Source: Pseudofrankia inefficax (lineage in GTDB: Bacteria; Actinomycetota; Actinomycetes; Frankiales; Frankiaceae). Taken from it: DNA of 64,000 bases. Made by a program: the position numbers and the translations under genes. The DNA is taken from positions 1,736,001 through 1,800,000 of the forward strand of contig NC_014666.1 of the NCBI RefSeq assembly GCF_000166135.1, read 5' to 3'. How positions within the stretch are numbered: position 1 is the stretch's first letter; every line of letters starts with the position of its first letter. The notes under the pieces are model-generated. The model was not told the origin of the DNA. It did not search any database and saw only the letters and a program-made list of their open reading frames with translations. This document shows positions 51,996-61,388 of this stretch, one piece after another.

Positions 51996-53165
51996 TTAGC
52001 ACAGCAGGGATGGCGGTACCTCCTGTGGGGTGAAGCGTACCGACCGCTCCTGCCGGTAGCTGTCAAGGTCGATGATTCCGCCCTGCAACGTGTTGCGCCG
52101 CCGCAGTTCCTCCCAGTATCCCGGGTCGAGGTATACCGCCGGGTTCTCCCGCGACAGGGTAAGACTGTCCGGCTGGCCTACGTAGAGGCCGGCGTCGAGG
52201 ACCGATTCGAGCGCGACGCCGCACATGGCGTTGGTTGGCTGACTGCCGGATCCTCTGATCACGGCCGGAAAGAGCAGGCCCGCGTTGAAATCGCCGAGCC
52301 AGGTACCAGAGGTTGGAATGACGGTGCGCCGCGGATACCCGGTCAGACGCCTGGCCAGACCTTCCGGATCTCCGGACAGTGGCACGAGGCTGGCGACCGT
52401 GTAGACACGTTCGCCCGTCTGGTTTTCGATCACGGAGACGAGTCCCGGGGGCAGCGCGGGCTGCTTGCTCGTCCTGATGACGTGGCCTACGCCGTAGCAG
52501 ATGAGGGCTCGGCGCCCCTTTCGGAGAACCTCGCGCTCGACGACGGACGCAGCATGAGCGTCGCGCTGGACAAGGAACGCTTCGAGGTCCTTCCGTTTTT
52601 CGATCTTCGACCAATCGATGGGTGGGTCGCCGAGGAGCACGCGCATCCGCTTGTCCGGCGCCAGCGTCCCGTTGACCGCCCGGACCGTACGGTAGACGTG
52701 CTCGAACACCGGCTCCTCCCAGGTGCCGAGAGGTGATTGCGTGGTGTCCCGCCACACCGGTCGCAGATCGGTGTTGCCGACCGGTTCCCCCGCGGTGAAG
52801 CGGTCCATCGTCGCCTGGTAGCGAGCATTGCCGAACTCGACGACGACATCGTTGACCACCTCGGGCAGCCGAGGATCGGCGAGCAACATGGCGAGCGCGT
52901 CGTGATGTTCCTGGAGACCGTGGGCACCGCCCTCTCCTACAGCTACGAGGCGGTGATTCCGGAAGGCGGCTAGCACCGCTTCGACGAATCCAGCGCCGTT
53001 CTGTCCGCCGCCGCCCGGTCTCGTTCGTCCCGGCGCATCGGCCGCACGGGCGCTGGTGGCGTCCCATGATGCCGCGACCCCAGCGGCCGAGGCCGCGCCG
53101 AGTGTCATGGCTGATACGACCAGGAACCCGCCCCGCGTCAGCATCGGGCGGTCATGGTTTGACAT
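51996..53165 (-). CDS. Exported EreA/ChaN-like protein
   Basis: 389 residues. An N-terminal signal-like stretch (LTRGGFLVVSAMTLGAASAAGVAAS) suggests export; only one Arg precedes it, so Tat use is doubtful. The body resembles the EreA/ChaN/TIKI superfamily: HRLVAVGEGGAHGLQEHHDAL and VVEFGNARYQ match the GE..HG and E motifs. Members include erythromycin esterases and haem-binding ChaN. Function here is unknown. ATG at 53165 follows GGGAGAA. It lies just downstream of the ABC permease. Confidence 0.6.
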   Translation of the reverse strand: MSNHDRPMLTRGGFLVVSAMTLGAASAAGVAASWDATSARAADAPGRTRPGGGGQNGAGFVEAVLAAFRNHRLVAVGEGGAHGLQEHHDALAMLLADPRLPEVVNDVVVEFGNARYQATMDRFTAGEPVGNTDLRPVWRDTTQSPLGTWEEPVFEHVYRTVRAVNGTLAPDKRMRVLLGDPPIDWSKIEKRKDLEAFLVQRDAHAASVVEREVLRKGRRALICYGVGHVIRTSKQPALPPGLVSVIENQTGERVYTVASLVPLSGDPEGLARRLTGYPRRTVIPTSGTWLGDFNAGLLFPAVIRGSGSQPTNAMCGVALESVLDAGLYVGQPDSLTLSRENPAVYLDPGYWEELRRRNTLQGGIIDLDSYRQERSVRFTPQEVPPSLLC

Positions 53166-53294
53166 AAAGATTCTCCCAGCATTGTCGGTTGGTGCTGCGC
53201 GCCGGGTCCTTGGATTCGGGAGAGCCTTCCTGCCCGTACAGCGGGCTGCGCGCGCGGCTCCCATTGGCGACGCTGATCGTCTCGCCGTTTCGGG

Positions 53295-54500
53295 TCAGAC
53301 GGTCCATAGCGCTTCGGTCGGTTGGAGGCGTGCGGCACGGACGGCCGGGATGATGCCGGCGACGGCCCCGATAAGGAGGGCGGCGCCGAGGCCGCCGGCC
53401 CAGGCGAGGGTAGGTATGACGATGGCCCAGTGCTTTGTCTGGGCGTAGACGGCGGTAGCCGCCGCGCCGAGTCCGACGCCACCAGCTCCGCCGAAGACAG
53501 CGAGCAGCGCTGCTTCGCTGAGGAACTGGATGCGGATGTGACCCTTGGTGGCGCCGAGCGCGCGGCGCAGCCCGATCTCCGACCGGCGTTCGAGGACCGA
53601 GATGATCATAGTGTTGGCGACGCCGACCGCGCCAACGAGCAAGGAGACGGCGCCGAGGCCGAGGAATAGACCGCTCAGCGCGCTCTTGGCCTGAGCCCGG
53701 GCGACGAGGGCGTCCGAGGGCCGGCTGACGGTCACCTCGTGGGGGGACTGCGGATTGGCGGTGGTGGTGAGGCGTGCGTGTACCTCACTGACGTGATCGC
53801 TTTGCGCGCGCACGTACACCGTCGAGGGGTGGCCGTCGAATCCGAGGTATTTCTTGGCGGCGGGGTAGCCGACGAGTACTGCGTCGTCGACCGCCGGGGC
53901 GAGCACGGCGGGGTTGAGGATTCCGACGACATAGAACCATTGCCCGCCAACCAGGATGCGTTCGCCTGGGTGTACCTGGGCGATGCCGAGCCGCTGCGCG
54001 GCCGCTGCGCCGAGGACCGCGACGGGCTGTTGTGCCGTTGCCGCGTTGAGGTACTGACCGTGTGCGACGCTGGTGCCGATGCAAGGCAGCAGGTCGAGGC
54101 TGGCGGCCTGGACGGACAGGGCGTTCGTGTCGATCGCCGGGATCAGGTTGCTGCGGTAGGCGTTGACGTGCACGGTGCCGGTGTCCTGCACGTCTTCGAC
54201 CGAGGCGATGCGGCCGATCATCGGCGGCGCGGTGGTGGGCAGTTCCGCGGGCTGGCCGAAGAGGGTTTGCCCGTTGGTGACGGTAAGCAGGTTGGTGCCC
54301 AGTCGGTCGATCTCGGCGAGCAGCCCGGCCTGGGAAGACGACGAGAGCCCGAGTACGGCGACGATGGCCGCGACGCCGATGGCGATGCCGAGCGCGGACA
54401 GCGCGGCCCGTAGTTTGCGGGTGCGCAGCCCGACGCTGGAGATTCGGCCGAGGTCGGCCGCACGCAGCCGGGCCACTGGCGGAGCGGGAGTCTGCGTCAT
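53295..54500 (-). CDS. MacB/FtsX-type ABC transporter permease
   Basis: 401-residue permease. A first helix (ALSALGIAIGVAAIVAVLGL), a large extracytoplasmic MacB_PCD domain, and three C-terminal helices in the FtsX domain (RRSEIGLRRALGATKGHIRIQFL motif) are all present. With the ATPase and adaptor it forms a mechanotransmission-type exporter of the MacAB kind, which moves antibiotics, peptides or lipoproteins. ATG at 54500 overlaps the ATPase stop as ATGA. Confidence 0.88.
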   Translation of the reverse strand: MTQTPAPPVARLRAADLGRISSVGLRTRKLRAALSALGIAIGVAAIVAVLGLSSSSQAGLLAEIDRLGTNLLTVTNGQTLFGQPAELPTTAPPMIGRIASVEDVQDTGTVHVNAYRSNLIPAIDTNALSVQAASLDLLPCIGTSVAHGQYLNAATAQQPVAVLGAAAAQRLGIAQVHPGERILVGGQWFYVVGILNPAVLAPAVDDAVLVGYPAAKKYLGFDGHPSTVYVRAQSDHVSEVHARLTTTANPQSPHEVTVSRPSDALVARAQAKSALSGLFLGLGAVSLLVGAVGVANTMIISVLERRSEIGLRRALGATKGHIRIQFLSEAALLAVFGGAGGVGLGAAATAVYAQTKHWAIVIPTLAWAGGLGAALLIGAVAGIIPAVRAARLQPTEALWTV

Positions 54501-55264
54501 GGTCGCCCGGCCGCGGTGTCGGAGACGATCTGCCCGTCCCGGACGTGGACCTGGCGGGGCATTCTGGCAGCGACGTCGCGGTCATGGGTGATGATCACGA
54601 TCGTCGTGCCGGCCCGGTGTAGCGCGTCGACCAGCGTGAGGATGGCCTGCCCGGTGGCGTGGTCGAGGTTGCCTGTCGGTTCGTCGGCCAGGACGATGGC
54701 CGGGCTGCCGACCACCGCGCGGGCGATGGCGACGCGCTGCCGTTGCCCCCCTGATAGCTGGGTGGGGCGGGCGTGCAGCCGGTGGTCGAGTCTCACGGCG
54801 GCCAACGCCTCGGCGGCGCGTTCGTACCGTTCCCGGTGCGGGATTCCGGTGTAGAGCAGACCGTCGGCGACGTTGTCCAGCAGGGTCGCGTGCTCGGCGA
54901 GGAAAAACTGTTGGAACACGAAGCCGATCCGCTGGGCGCGCAGGCCGGCCAACTCGCGGTCCGGCAGTTCTGACGTCTCGAAGCCGGTCAGGCGTACCGT
55001 GCCGGAGCTGGGCCGGTCCAGCGTGCCCATCATGTGCAACAGGGTTGTCTTCCCCGAGCCGGACGGGCCGACGATGGCCACTAGTTCACCTTCTAGGATC
55101 GTCAGGCTCACCCCACGCAACGCAGGCACCGGCGGCGTGCTCGGGTAGGTCTTGTGCACGTCACGTAGCTCGAGCACGAGACGACGCTCCGGTGGCTTCG
55201 CTCGTTCCCCACCGGAACAGCCGGTCGCGTCCGGCGCAGAGCGGGTGGTGGTCGGCAGGCTCAT
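54497..55264 (-). CDS. MacB/LolD-type ABC transporter ATPase
   Basis: 255-residue ATPase. Walker A GPSGSGKTT, signature LSGGQRQRVAIARA, Walker B IVLADEPTGNLD and the switch His in ITHD are intact. It powers the permease at 53295. ATG at 55264 overlaps the adaptor stop as ATGA, and its own stop overlaps the permease start. A 27-residue variable N-terminus precedes the core. Confidence 0.9.
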   Translation of the reverse strand: MSLPTTTRSAPDATGCSGGERAKPPERRLVLELRDVHKTYPSTPPVPALRGVSLTILEGELVAIVGPSGSGKTTLLHMMGTLDRPSSGTVRLTGFETSELPDRELAGLRAQRIGFVFQQFFLAEHATLLDNVADGLLYTGIPHRERYERAAEALAAVRLDHRLHARPTQLSGGQRQRVAIARAVVGSPAIVLADEPTGNLDHATGQAILTLVDALHRAGTTIVIITHDRDVAARMPRQVHVRDGQIVSDTAAGRP

Positions 55265-56475
55265 GACGCGGGCACCACGACACGCTGTCCGGCCGCCAGT
55301 CCTGGGCCGGTGACCTGGACGAGGCCGTCCGCGTCGTCGAACAGTCCGGTCTGCACCGTGACCAGGCGGTGCGGCCCGTCACCGTCGGCGACCTCGACGA
55401 CGTACTGCCCGCCGGGCTGGGAGAGCAGTGCGGTAACCGGGACGGCCAGCACGTCCCTGACCGTGGCGGCGACGACGGTGACCTGGATCGGGGCTTGGTC
55501 CAGGTTCCCGAAAGCCGCGGGGTCACCAGGGGTGATGTCGACCGCGATCGTCGGCGCGGAGCCGCTCGATCCTCCCGGCGATCCCGCGGAACTTGAGCCC
55601 GAGGATGACGAGGAGCCCGAGGAGGTCGCGACGGTGCCGACGGCGGCGACGACACCGGGTGTGGTGCGTCCGCTGGGCAAGGTGATGGTGACCTTGTCAC
55701 CGGCGTTCACCTGGGTCTGTTGAGCCGCGTCGAGGGCCACGGTCACCTGCCGTTCGGTGGACGTGGCTTGCATGATCACCGCGCTGGTTGGCGTTGGCGC
55801 GCCGACAGTGGCCGAGACCGCGATGATGCGCGCCGCCGTGGGCAGGAAGACGATCTGGCCCAGGTCAAGACGGCCGGTCTGATCCAGGCCGAGGTGGTCC
55901 TGCAGCCGCTCGATGGCGAGCTTCGTGGCCCAGCCGAACTGGTCAGAGTCCGGGTCCAACCCGAGCTCGTTGGCATACCCAAGCCTGACCAGGGCCTGGT
56001 TGAGCTGCCGGACATCGCTGCCGGCGATCTCGGATCCGGTGGTGCCCTGCGCCATGCTCCGGTACATCGGCGTGGATCCCTGCAGGAGGACGATCGGCTG
56101 GCCGTCGCGCCGGTACAACACCTGACCTTCGCTGATCACGGCGCTGACCTGCGGCAGCGCAGTGATGATCCCGGCTCGCGGCGTGACGATGGTGTAACTA
56201 GCGGCATAGCCGATTCGGCCGTTGACCTGTGTTCGTGACGACAGCGCCGCCACCCTCGTCACCGTGGCCAACGACGTCGCATGGTTGGAGGTACCGTCAG
56301 CGGGTCGCTGCCCCGTGCCGCCTGATCCGTGTTGCCAGACGGCCATCGCCGTACCCGCCGCGATGAGCGGCGCGACCGCGAGCGCGATGATCAGACGATG
56401 CCTGCGGACCGGACCGGGCCGCGCGGGTTGCGTGAGCGCATCGGCGCTGGGGGATGGCACCTGGGTCGTGGTCAC
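55261..56475 (-). CDS. Membrane-fusion-type adaptor with peptidoglycan-binding domain
   Basis: 404 residues. One N-terminal membrane helix (HRLIIALAVAPLIAAGTAMAVW) anchors the protein. A PG_binding_1-type helical domain (SDVRQLNQALVRLGYANELGLD...) sits between HlyD-like beta segments, a Ser-rich linker follows, and the end is beta-rich (VLAVPVTALL...). This is the actinobacterial version of a MacA adaptor. GTG at 56475 overlaps the upstream stop as GTGA. Confidence 0.82.
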   Translation of the reverse strand: MTTTQVPSPSADALTQPARPGPVRRHRLIIALAVAPLIAAGTAMAVWQHGSGGTGQRPADGTSNHATSLATVTRVAALSSRTQVNGRIGYAASYTIVTPRAGIITALPQVSAVISEGQVLYRRDGQPIVLLQGSTPMYRSMAQGTTGSEIAGSDVRQLNQALVRLGYANELGLDPDSDQFGWATKLAIERLQDHLGLDQTGRLDLGQIVFLPTAARIIAVSATVGAPTPTSAVIMQATSTERQVTVALDAAQQTQVNAGDKVTITLPSGRTTPGVVAAVGTVATSSGSSSSSGSSSAGSPGGSSGSAPTIAVDITPGDPAAFGNLDQAPIQVTVVAATVRDVLAVPVTALLSQPGGQYVVEVADGDGPHRLVTVQTGLFDDADGLVQVTGPGLAAGQRVVVPAS

Positions 56476-57029
56476 GGAGCGCCCCCAGGCAGGCCTGCGG
56501 GAACCAGCTTCTGGCACGCCTTGCTCGCGGCCTGGAACTGCGGTGAGTTGGGGTCCACGCCGCTGTCGAACGAAAGCTGCCCGTTCGCGCCGGCGGAGAT
56601 GGGTTGGCCGTGCTGCTGCATGCACGTGGCGTACTGGGCCAGGCCCGCCAGGTTCTGAGGTGCGGTCACCCGACCCGGCCCGGCGTCGGGTAGCAGCGAT
56701 GCGCACGCCTGGCCCGCCGCCTGGAACTGGGGCGTGTTCGGGTCGATTCCTTGCGGCAACGTCAGGTATCCCTGCGCATCCGGGTCCGGAAAGTTCGTGA
56801 CGCCGTGGGCGCGCATGCACTGGGCGAACGCCAACGGACCGCTGCCGCCCTGGCCGCTGCCGCCAGCGCCAGCAGCCGCGTCCGAACCCGATGCGCCACA
56901 GGCGGCAGCCAGCATGACGGCGGTCAGTAGCACGCCGCGGACGGCCAAACGCCGGCGCCGGACGGCCCGACGGCTGGCGTGGGTCGGGGAGCGGTCACCC
57001 GACCCACGACTGCGGAATGTCGATGGCAA
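56472..57029 (-). CDS. Lipoprotein-like protein with internal duplication
   Basis: About 185 residues. After a basic N-region, a hydrophobic stretch (VRGVLLTAVMLAAACGAS) ends at a Cys; the lipobox is weak (AAAC). Two repeats follow, each with CM..HG..., D.NSPQFQAA and a second Cys (FAQCMRAHG... QACASLLP; YATCMQQHG... KACQKLVP). It heads the MacB-type operon and could be a periplasmic sensor or substrate-binding partner. A TTG at 57029 is chosen because AAGGAG lies seven bases upstream; an ATG start would need a much longer arm. Confidence 0.65.
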   Translation of the reverse strand: MPSTFRSRGSGDRSPTHASRRAVRRRRLAVRGVLLTAVMLAAACGASGSDAAAGAGGSGQGGSGPLAFAQCMRAHGVTNFPDPDAQGYLTLPQGIDPNTPQFQAAGQACASLLPDAGPGRVTAPQNLAGLAQYATCMQQHGQPISAGANGQLSFDSGVDPNSPQFQAASKACQKLVPAGLPGGAP

Positions 57030-57214
57030 AGGCGTTCTCCTTGCGTGACTGCGAACCAGAAGTGATCCCGTTCTATGCGGGCACTGGTTGCAGTCCGGTG
57101 ACAGCCAGGCGGGTGCCGTACGCTGACCCGCGTAACCATTCCGCAACCCCGGATCAGCGATTCTCGGCCGGGACGAGCAGGCGCGGCGCCGAAGTCGACG
57201 GGAGAGAGGATCAC

Positions 57215-57868
57215 GTGCGGGTACTGGTGATCGACGACGACGCCGAGTTGGCCGAGATCGTCGCGCTGGGACTTCGCCGCGCGGCAATGGCCGTCGACGT
57301 CGCCGTCACCGGATCCGGCGGCCTCGAATCCGCAATGACCAACCGCTACGACGTGATCGTCCTGGATCGTGACCTCCCCGACCTGCACGGCGATGACGTA
57401 TGCAGCCGGCTCGCCGCCGCCGGCGGCGAGGGACGAGTGCTCATGCTCACCGCCGCGGCGACGACCGAAGACCTGGTGGACGGGCTGGCACTCGGGGCCG
57501 ATGACTACTTGGCCAAGCCGTTCGCGTTCGCCGAACTGGTCGCACGTGTCCGTGCTCTGGCACGCCGCGCGCATCCCCTGGCCACGCCGACGTTGACGCA
57601 CGATGACCTCGAACTGGACACGGCGCGCCACCGTGCATTCCGCGCCGGCCGCCTCCTGGATCTGGGGCCCAAGGAGTTCGGCATTCTCGAACTCCTGCTC
57701 GCCTCCGCCGGACGTGTCGTGTCGGCCGAGGAACTGCTCGAACGCGTCTGGGACGAGGCCATTGACCCGACGACCACGGCAGTCAAGGTGACTTTGAGCC
57801 GGCTACGCCGCAAGCTAGGCGATCCGTCGGTGATCGAAACAATTCCGAAGTTCGGATACCGGATCTGA
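57215..57868 (+). CDS. OmpR/PhoB-family response regulator
   Basis: 217-residue regulator. Receiver: acidic cluster VIDDDAEL, phospho-acceptor D51 (VIVLDRDLP) and Lys in YLAKPF. The C-terminal winged helix has DLGPKEFGILELLLASAGRVVS and VKVTLSRLRRKLG in order. GTG at 57215 follows GGAGAGAGGA. Divergent from the MacB-type operon across 185 bp and followed after two bases by its kinase; it most likely controls that exporter. Confidence 0.88.
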   Translation: MRVLVIDDDAELAEIVALGLRRAAMAVDVAVTGSGGLESAMTNRYDVIVLDRDLPDLHGDDVCSRLAAAGGEGRVLMLTAAATTEDLVDGLALGADDYLAKPFAFAELVARVRALARRAHPLATPTLTHDDLELDTARHRAFRAGRLLDLGPKEFGILELLLASAGRVVSAEELLERVWDEAIDPTTTAVKVTLSRLRRKLGDPSVIETIPKFGYRI

Positions 57869-57870
57869 CC

Positions 57871-59112
57871 ATGCCGTGGCGCCACCCGGCCGTTTCGTTG
57901 ACCAGCCGTCTCCCGCCGCGATGCCGGACAGTTCGCGTGCGGCTCACCGCCTTCTACGGCGGTCTTTTTCTCCTCGCCGGTGTCGTCCTGCTGACCATCA
58001 CCAACATCCTTGTCAACCACACCACCGGCGACGTCGTCTACTCCGCCCGACCAGCTGATCGCTTCCAACCAGCGTCGCCCGACGGCCGATCCGCCCGGTC
58101 GGACCACCTCCCGATGGACGCCCGTCAACTGCATGCCGAACTGGGAAGACTGCATGCCCGGGATGTCCACCAGTTCCTCGTCCAGTCGGGCGTCGCCCTG
58201 GCCATAACCGCTGTGGCGTGCATCGCGCTCGGCTACGTCCTCGCCAGCAGAGCGCTACGACCCGTCCGCACCATCACCGCCCAGGCCCGCACCATCTCCG
58301 CACACAACCTGCATAAACGGGTCAAGGTCGAAGGCCCGGCCGACGAGCTCAAACTCCTCGGCGACACCTTCGACGAGCTGCTCGACCGTCTTGAACAGGC
58401 GTTTGACGCCCAGCGTCAGTTTATCGCGAACGTGTCCCACGAACTCCGGTCCCCACTCGCCCGGCAACGCGCCATCACCGAGGTAGCCCTCGGCGACGCG
58501 GAGGCAAACGCCGCAACACTGCGCGCTGCACACGAACGCGTGCTCGTCGCCGAAGTGCAGCAGGAAAGACTCATCGACGCCCTGCTGGCCCTCGCCCGTG
58601 GACAAGCCTCCGTTCAGCACCCACGCCCCGTCGATCTCGCCGACATCACTGCCCGCGTACTCGACGCGCGCCGCGACGAGGCAAGCCGTCGCGGCCTCAA
58701 AATCAGCACGTCATTGGACCACGCCGAGACCACAGGCGACCCGCGGCTCGTCGAGCGCCTCGCGACGAACCTGATCGACAACGCCATACGACACAATCAG
58801 GCCGGCGGGCGCGTCGACATACGAACCAGTACGCACAGCGGGAGCGCCCACCTTGACGTCGCCAACACCGGCCCTGTCGTACCTGCGGCGGCCGTCGAAC
58901 GAATCTTCCAACCATTCCGCCGGCTAGACCCCGACCGCACCCACAGCGGCGACGGCCTCGGGCTCGGACTCTCCATCGTCCAAGCCATCGCCAACTCCCA
59001 TGGCGCCGCAATTACCACCTCCGTCCGGCCGGAAGGTGGACTACACATACGTATCAGTTTTACCCCCATCGCCGACACGGAACCGAACAGGGCCAGTACC
59101 GTCACGAGCTAG
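57871..59112 (+). CDS. Sensor histidine kinase (VanS-like)
   Basis: 413 residues. Two membrane helices (LTAFYGGLFLLAGVVLLTITNIL and GVALAITAVACIALGYVL) frame a short extracytoplasmic loop of about 75 residues, then HAMP (RALRPVRTITAQARTI), HisKA with H190 in NVSHELRSPL, and the ATPase domain with NLIDNAIRHN, NTGPVVP and GDGLGLGLSIV. Such short-loop kinases sense membrane-active compounds. It is the cognate partner of the regulator just upstream. Confidence 0.88.
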   Translation: MPWRHPAVSLTSRLPPRCRTVRVRLTAFYGGLFLLAGVVLLTITNILVNHTTGDVVYSARPADRFQPASPDGRSARSDHLPMDARQLHAELGRLHARDVHQFLVQSGVALAITAVACIALGYVLASRALRPVRTITAQARTISAHNLHKRVKVEGPADELKLLGDTFDELLDRLEQAFDAQRQFIANVSHELRSPLARQRAITEVALGDAEANAATLRAAHERVLVAEVQQERLIDALLALARGQASVQHPRPVDLADITARVLDARRDEASRRGLKISTSLDHAETTGDPRLVERLATNLIDNAIRHNQAGGRVDIRTSTHSGSAHLDVANTGPVVPAAAVERIFQPFRRLDPDRTHSGDGLGLGLSIVQAIANSHGAAITTSVRPEGGLHIRISFTPIADTEPNRASTVTS

Positions 59113-59504
59113 GAAAACCGCCGGGTCACCGGGTGGGTGTAGCCAGGTGCGGCAGCCCGGCGCGGAAATCGGCCAACGCTGACCGCGTTGACCCCGCGTC
59201 ATTTTCCGGTCATACCCCTGTTGCCTCCCACATTCGCGTGGCGCCTGGCGGGCGGTGCGGTGGCGGGCCGCGGGGTCGCGACTCGCCGTAGGCAACGCGA
59301 GGTGGACGAGCGGCCCGTCGGAGCGAAGTTGCCGCCAGGCTGGACCTTTCCAAGATCGTCCAGGTGGCGACTGGATCGCCCTTGTTGCCTCGGCCCACCG
59401 ACGTTACGATGCGCACGCTCCGCGCTGCTTCACTCGGAACGCGGATGGTGTGCCGGGAAGCCTGGTCGGCGGTCGATGTCCGTATGCGGCGCCGGAGGCC
59501 CTGA
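59113..59504. other. Intergenic region, nothing recognised
   Basis: About 390 bp between the kinase gene and a membrane-protein gene on the same strand. Open frames have poor composition. No distinct hairpin terminator, promoter pair or repeat was seen. Confidence 0.45.
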
Positions 59505-60605
59505 TTGGCGACGAACACCTGGGCACCCCCGCCTGGTAGCCCGCCGCCCTACCACGGGGCTGCCAGGAGGGTGCGTTCCGAGGACCAGGCGATGATGATC
59601 AGCTTCGCGGCCATCGCCGCGGTTGCGGTCCTGTTGGTCGCCCTGGTTGCGTGGTACTTCGCCCAGGTCCGCGCGGAACGGGCCAGGGCGACCGCGGTAG
59701 CGGTGGGCCAGGTCGTCGCCGTCGATTCCGCGACGAAGCCCGGGGGTGCGGACTGGATCCGCGTCCGGTGGAACGACAACACGGGCAGAGAACATCAAGA
59801 AGGCTTCTTCGGGTCCGAGTCGACATTCCCCGTCGAGTCGACGTTTCCCGTCGCGTACGACCCCACCGACCCGACTCCACACGGGTATCCAGTGGATCCA
59901 CGAGCCGAAGACTCCGGGAACCAGACTACGATCGTGACAGTCCTCACCGTGATGTCGTGGCTTTTCCTCGTTGCGCCGTGGTTCGGACGTCTCGTCCAGC
60001 TCGATATGCGTCTGCCTGCGCGGGCAGACATAGGCCTCGCGACGGCCTGGTCTGTAAGCGTTCCAACGAACCGGGGCGGCCGTCTACCACTGCCCTATTT
60101 CTATGTTCAGCTGACAAACCCTGGCGGCTTCACCACCAGTTGGCGCAGGGTGATGTGGAGCCCGGCGCTTGAACGGCTCGGCCGTGGGGTGCCCGTCACG
60201 GTGCACAAGAAAGACCGAGATATGCCCTTGGGTCGCGGCAGCGGTCGCCCCGTCCTCGTTCTACCGGACGGTTCGCGGCTGATGCAGGCCAGCCTCTTCG
60301 GCCGTGGACTGTGGCCGGCCAGTTGGTTGACCCCGCTGGCCACGCCCGCTGGCGGTCGATCCCACGTCTCGTACTCCGGTCGAGGCGCCCGAGGGCTGCG
60401 CTACGCCGTCACGGGGCTGCTCCTCGGCTGCCTCACCGACTGCCTCGTGTACATCGTGGCCAGCGCGGTCCGCGGTGGCGCTCTCGGCAGTCTCGGGGTG
60501 GTCCTTCCTCTGATCGCCGCCGGTTCCCTGCTTGGCTCGAGCCTGGCGGTGTATGCCTGGGCTCTCGCCGGCGCACCGCCCGACATCCCCGCCACCATGG
60601 AGTAG
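59505..60605 (+). CDS. DUF3592-like membrane protein
   Basis: 366 residues with about four membrane helices ([84 protein letters not shown]). The segment after helix 1 ([28 protein letters not shown]) resembles the DUF3592 beta domain. An 18-bp tandem duplication (59817-59852) encodes ESTFPV twice. TTG at 59505 is chosen for GGAGG at ideal spacing. Function unknown. Confidence 0.6.
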   Translation: MATNTWAPPPGSPPPYHGAARRVRSEDQAMMISFAAIAAVAVLLVALVAWYFAQVRAERARATAVAVGQVVAVDSATKPGGADWIRVRWNDNTGREHQEGFFGSESTFPVESTFPVAYDPTDPTPHGYPVDPRAEDSGNQTTIVTVLTVMSWLFLVAPWFGRLVQLDMRLPARADIGLATAWSVSVPTNRGGRLPLPYFYVQLTNPGGFTTSWRRVMWSPALERLGRGVPVTVHKKDRDMPLGRGSGRPVLVLPDGSRLMQASLFGRGLWPASWLTPLATPAGGRSHVSYSGRGARGLRYAVTGLLLGCLTDCLVYIVASAVRGGALGSLGVVLPLIAAGSLLGSSLAVYAWALAGAPPDIPATME

Positions 60606-60725
60606 CGCCCGGTTCGCTCGAGGTGGTGGCGCAGCGCGTACAGGCCGGCCGCGGCGATCACCCCGGCCTGGCGCATCCCGCCGCCGAGCCGCTTTCCTTT
60701 CCGGCGCGAGCGACTTGACGCGGCC
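60604..60725 (-). pseudogene. Fragment of an L-threonine aldolase gene
   Basis: Minus-strand translation reads [20 protein letters not shown], then [14 protein letters not shown], which matches the conserved [21 protein letters not shown] region of low-specificity threonine aldolases. No upstream PLP-binding part and no downstream end exist, so only about 35 codons of a PLP enzyme remain. It overlaps the 3' end of the DUF3592-like gene by two bases. Confidence 0.65.
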
Positions 60726-60789
60726 TGCCCGGCGAGCCCTTGGCCCTGAAGCACTACTGACCAGCGGACTCGGGCGCGAGGATAGGGCT

Positions 60790-61170
60790 ATGGCTGATAG
60801 TCGTGGGCCGGCCGCGGACCGGTCGGGTTTCGTCTACGAGGCCTGGGTGCGGCTCGCGGCGGGCGCCGACAGTCGGGCGTTGGGGGGCGCGGTAACGGTC
60901 GCCCTGTGCGGGCACTGGGAACACGAGGGCGCGTGCACCTGGCCGCACAACGTCCGGGTTGGGGAGCACGTTGACGGGATGCTCGCCGTCCGGGTCGTCG
61001 CTGTCAGTGCGCAGGCCGAGCAAGCGGTGGTGATGCAGCTGATCGACGGTGCTCTCGCGGTTGGCAGGCTCGCCGGACCGGACGGGGCGAGCCAGTGGTC
61101 GGTCATCCGCGCCGGTTCCGCCGAGCTGACCGCCGACGAACGCGCCCTGGTCGCGCGCCTGAACCGCTGA
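60790..61170 (+). CDS. Small hypothetical protein
   Basis: 126 residues, soluble, no recognised domain. The core CGHWEHEGACTWPHNVRV has His, Glu and Cys residues arranged as if for metal or cluster binding, but this is unproven. The C-terminus ends in a short helix (ELTADERALVARLNR). ATG at 60790 follows GAGGA. Flanked by the threonine-aldolase fragment and a CDF transporter. Confidence 0.55.
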   Translation: MADSRGPAADRSGFVYEAWVRLAAGADSRALGGAVTVALCGHWEHEGACTWPHNVRVGEHVDGMLAVRVVAVSAQAEQAVVMQLIDGALAVGRLAGPDGASQWSVIRAGSAELTADERALVARLNR

Positions 61171-61388
61171 CGACCGCATCCGGTGCCTCACTTATCCGCG
61201 GAACCCGGAGCTGCCGGTCAGCCGAGAAGGCGTCGGGCTTGGTGCTGGTAGCGCCTGGGGCTAAAGGCGAAGGCGCGTGTGCTGCGCGGCGAGTTCACAG
61301 CGCCCGGCGAGATCCGGCTGCGTCGGGAGAGTCGGACAACACGTCGCCCGCCGTTCTCACCCCGCCGGGGCTCTGCGATGGTGGGCCG

